Shown: positions 63,540 through 64,000 of the stretch, one piece after another
Numbering within the stretch: the stretch's first letter is position 1
Layout: each line of letters opens with the position of its first letter
Source: Nitrosomonadales bacterium
GTDB lineage: Bacteria; Pseudomonadota; Gammaproteobacteria; Burkholderiales; Gallionellaceae
Assembly: GCA_016234685.1 (NCBI GenBank)
Contig: JACRAT010000036.1
Location: 62,001-126,000 of the forward strand
Direction: 5' to 3'
DNA: 64,000 nt
The notes under the pieces: generated by a model
What the model was told of the DNA's origin: nothing
Databases searched by the model: none
The model's input: the letters and a program-made list of their open reading frames with translations, nothing else
Translations under genes and position numbers: made by a program

Positions 63540-64000
63540 TTATCTGACCGCGACCCACCGCATGGGGTCTATCGGTTTGCCTTCGTGGCGGAGCTCGAAG
63601 TATAAACCGGAAGTCTCGTTTCCGCCGCTGTTGCCCACGGCGGCGATGACATCGCCGCCGCGCAGAACATCGCCGACCTGTTTGTACAGCGTCTCGTTGT
63701 TGCCGTAGAGGCTCATGTAGCCTTGTCCGTGGTCGATGATGAGCAGGTTGCCGAAGCCGCGCAGCCAGTCGGCGAACACCACCCGCCCCGCCGCGACACT
63801 CTTGACTGACTGCCCGCCCGCCGCATGAAGGAACAGGCCTTTCCATTGCATGGTGCTGTCAGGCCGTTGCGCACCGAACTGGTTGCTCACTGTGCCTTTC
63901 ACCGGCAAGGCCAATTTTCCGCGCAATTGCTCGAACGGCTTGCCGTCGAAACTATTGTCCGGCGTCTTGTCGTTGTTCATCGCCCTAGCGTTGGGCTTGG
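63540..64000 (-). CDS. envC: Murein hydrolase activator EnvC, C-terminal part (5' beyond window)
   Basis: At least 150 residues of an open frame that continues past the window edge. It contains the LytM/M23 domain: LALPVKGTVSNQFGAQRP, GLFLHAAGGQSVKSVAAGRVVFADWLRGFGNLLIIDHGQGYMSLYG, and SGLYFELRHEGKPIDPMRW. The usual zinc-binding His-x-x-x-Asp of active peptidases is replaced at the first site (FGAQRP), so it is expected to be a non-catalytic activator of amidases. The N-terminal coiled coil is outside the window. Confidence 0.88.
   Translation of the reverse strand, partial: KPNARAMNNDKTPDNSFDGKPFEQLRGKLALPVKGTVSNQFGAQRPDSTMQWKGLFLHAAGGQSVKSVAAGRVVFADWLRGFGNLLIIDHGQGYMSLYGNNETLYKQVGDVLRGGDVIAAVGNSGGNETSGLYFELRHEGKPIDPMRWVAVR

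Overview
The window is about 60% GC chromosomal DNA, densely packed with housekeeping genes, and most consistent with a betaproteobacterium. The indications are the order def-fmt-rsmB-DUF4390-ntrY-ntrX, the block aroQ-accB-accC-prmA-DUF3426, dprA-smg-topA, DUF971-ubiE, and envC-ctpA-moeB. A respiratory lineage in or near Nitrosomonadales/Gallionellaceae is my inference from these plus a c4-type cytochrome cluster and an Rnf complex. The sequence alone does not prove the family. I saw no rRNA, tRNA or CRISPR array.

Layout. 1-2471: end of a probable outer-membrane protein, then a LytS/LytTR-type two-component pair separated by a hairpin repeat. 2490-10047 (minus strand): rnfABCDGE, then a MntA/HepT toxin-antitoxin pair, then nth, a DUF1841 gene and a PduO-type adenosyltransferase. 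10048-12060: accessory patch with a dispersed hairpin repeat, a broken IS110 transposase and an AT-rich vapD gene with its own promoter. 12061-16939: ubiE, DUF971 and a group of small regulator, VOC, cupin and ABM genes. Two of these share an almost identical 22-bp inverted repeat next to a WYL regulator. 17087-24002: heptose and envelope genes (rfaE2, dolP-like, diaA/gmhA, yraN), rsmI, a flavodoxin-like gene, plsY, folB, a YajR-like transporter and ssb.

24179-27123 (minus): an unusual membrane electron-transfer cluster. It holds a dihaem c4-type cytochrome, a membrane-anchored monohaem cytochrome, a four-helix protein resembling part of haem-copper oxidase/NO-reductase subunit I, a thioredoxin-like lipoprotein and a small membrane protein. 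A strong hairpin follows the first gene. 27427-33492 (minus): ntrX/ntrY-like regulators, DUF4390, rsmB, fmt, def. 33582-39693 (plus): LysM protein, dprA, smg, topA, HDOD protein. 39697-44361 (minus): DUF3426, prmA, accC, accB, aroQ, rhodanese. 44440-47978 (plus): CDF transporter, glnA with a candidate sigma-54 promoter, DUF4197.

48050-58267 (plus): a seven-gene efflux block. An ABC exporter with its own adaptor and two permeases is followed by an outer-membrane factor, a second adaptor and an HME-type RND pump. 58329-64000: UbiH-family hydroxylase, dsbC, two small lipoproteins, then moeB, ctpA and the 3' part of envC on the minus strand.

The parts that look least described are the cytochrome/NorB-like cluster, the paired operators beside the WYL regulator, and the toxin-antitoxin pair inserted between rnfE and nth.
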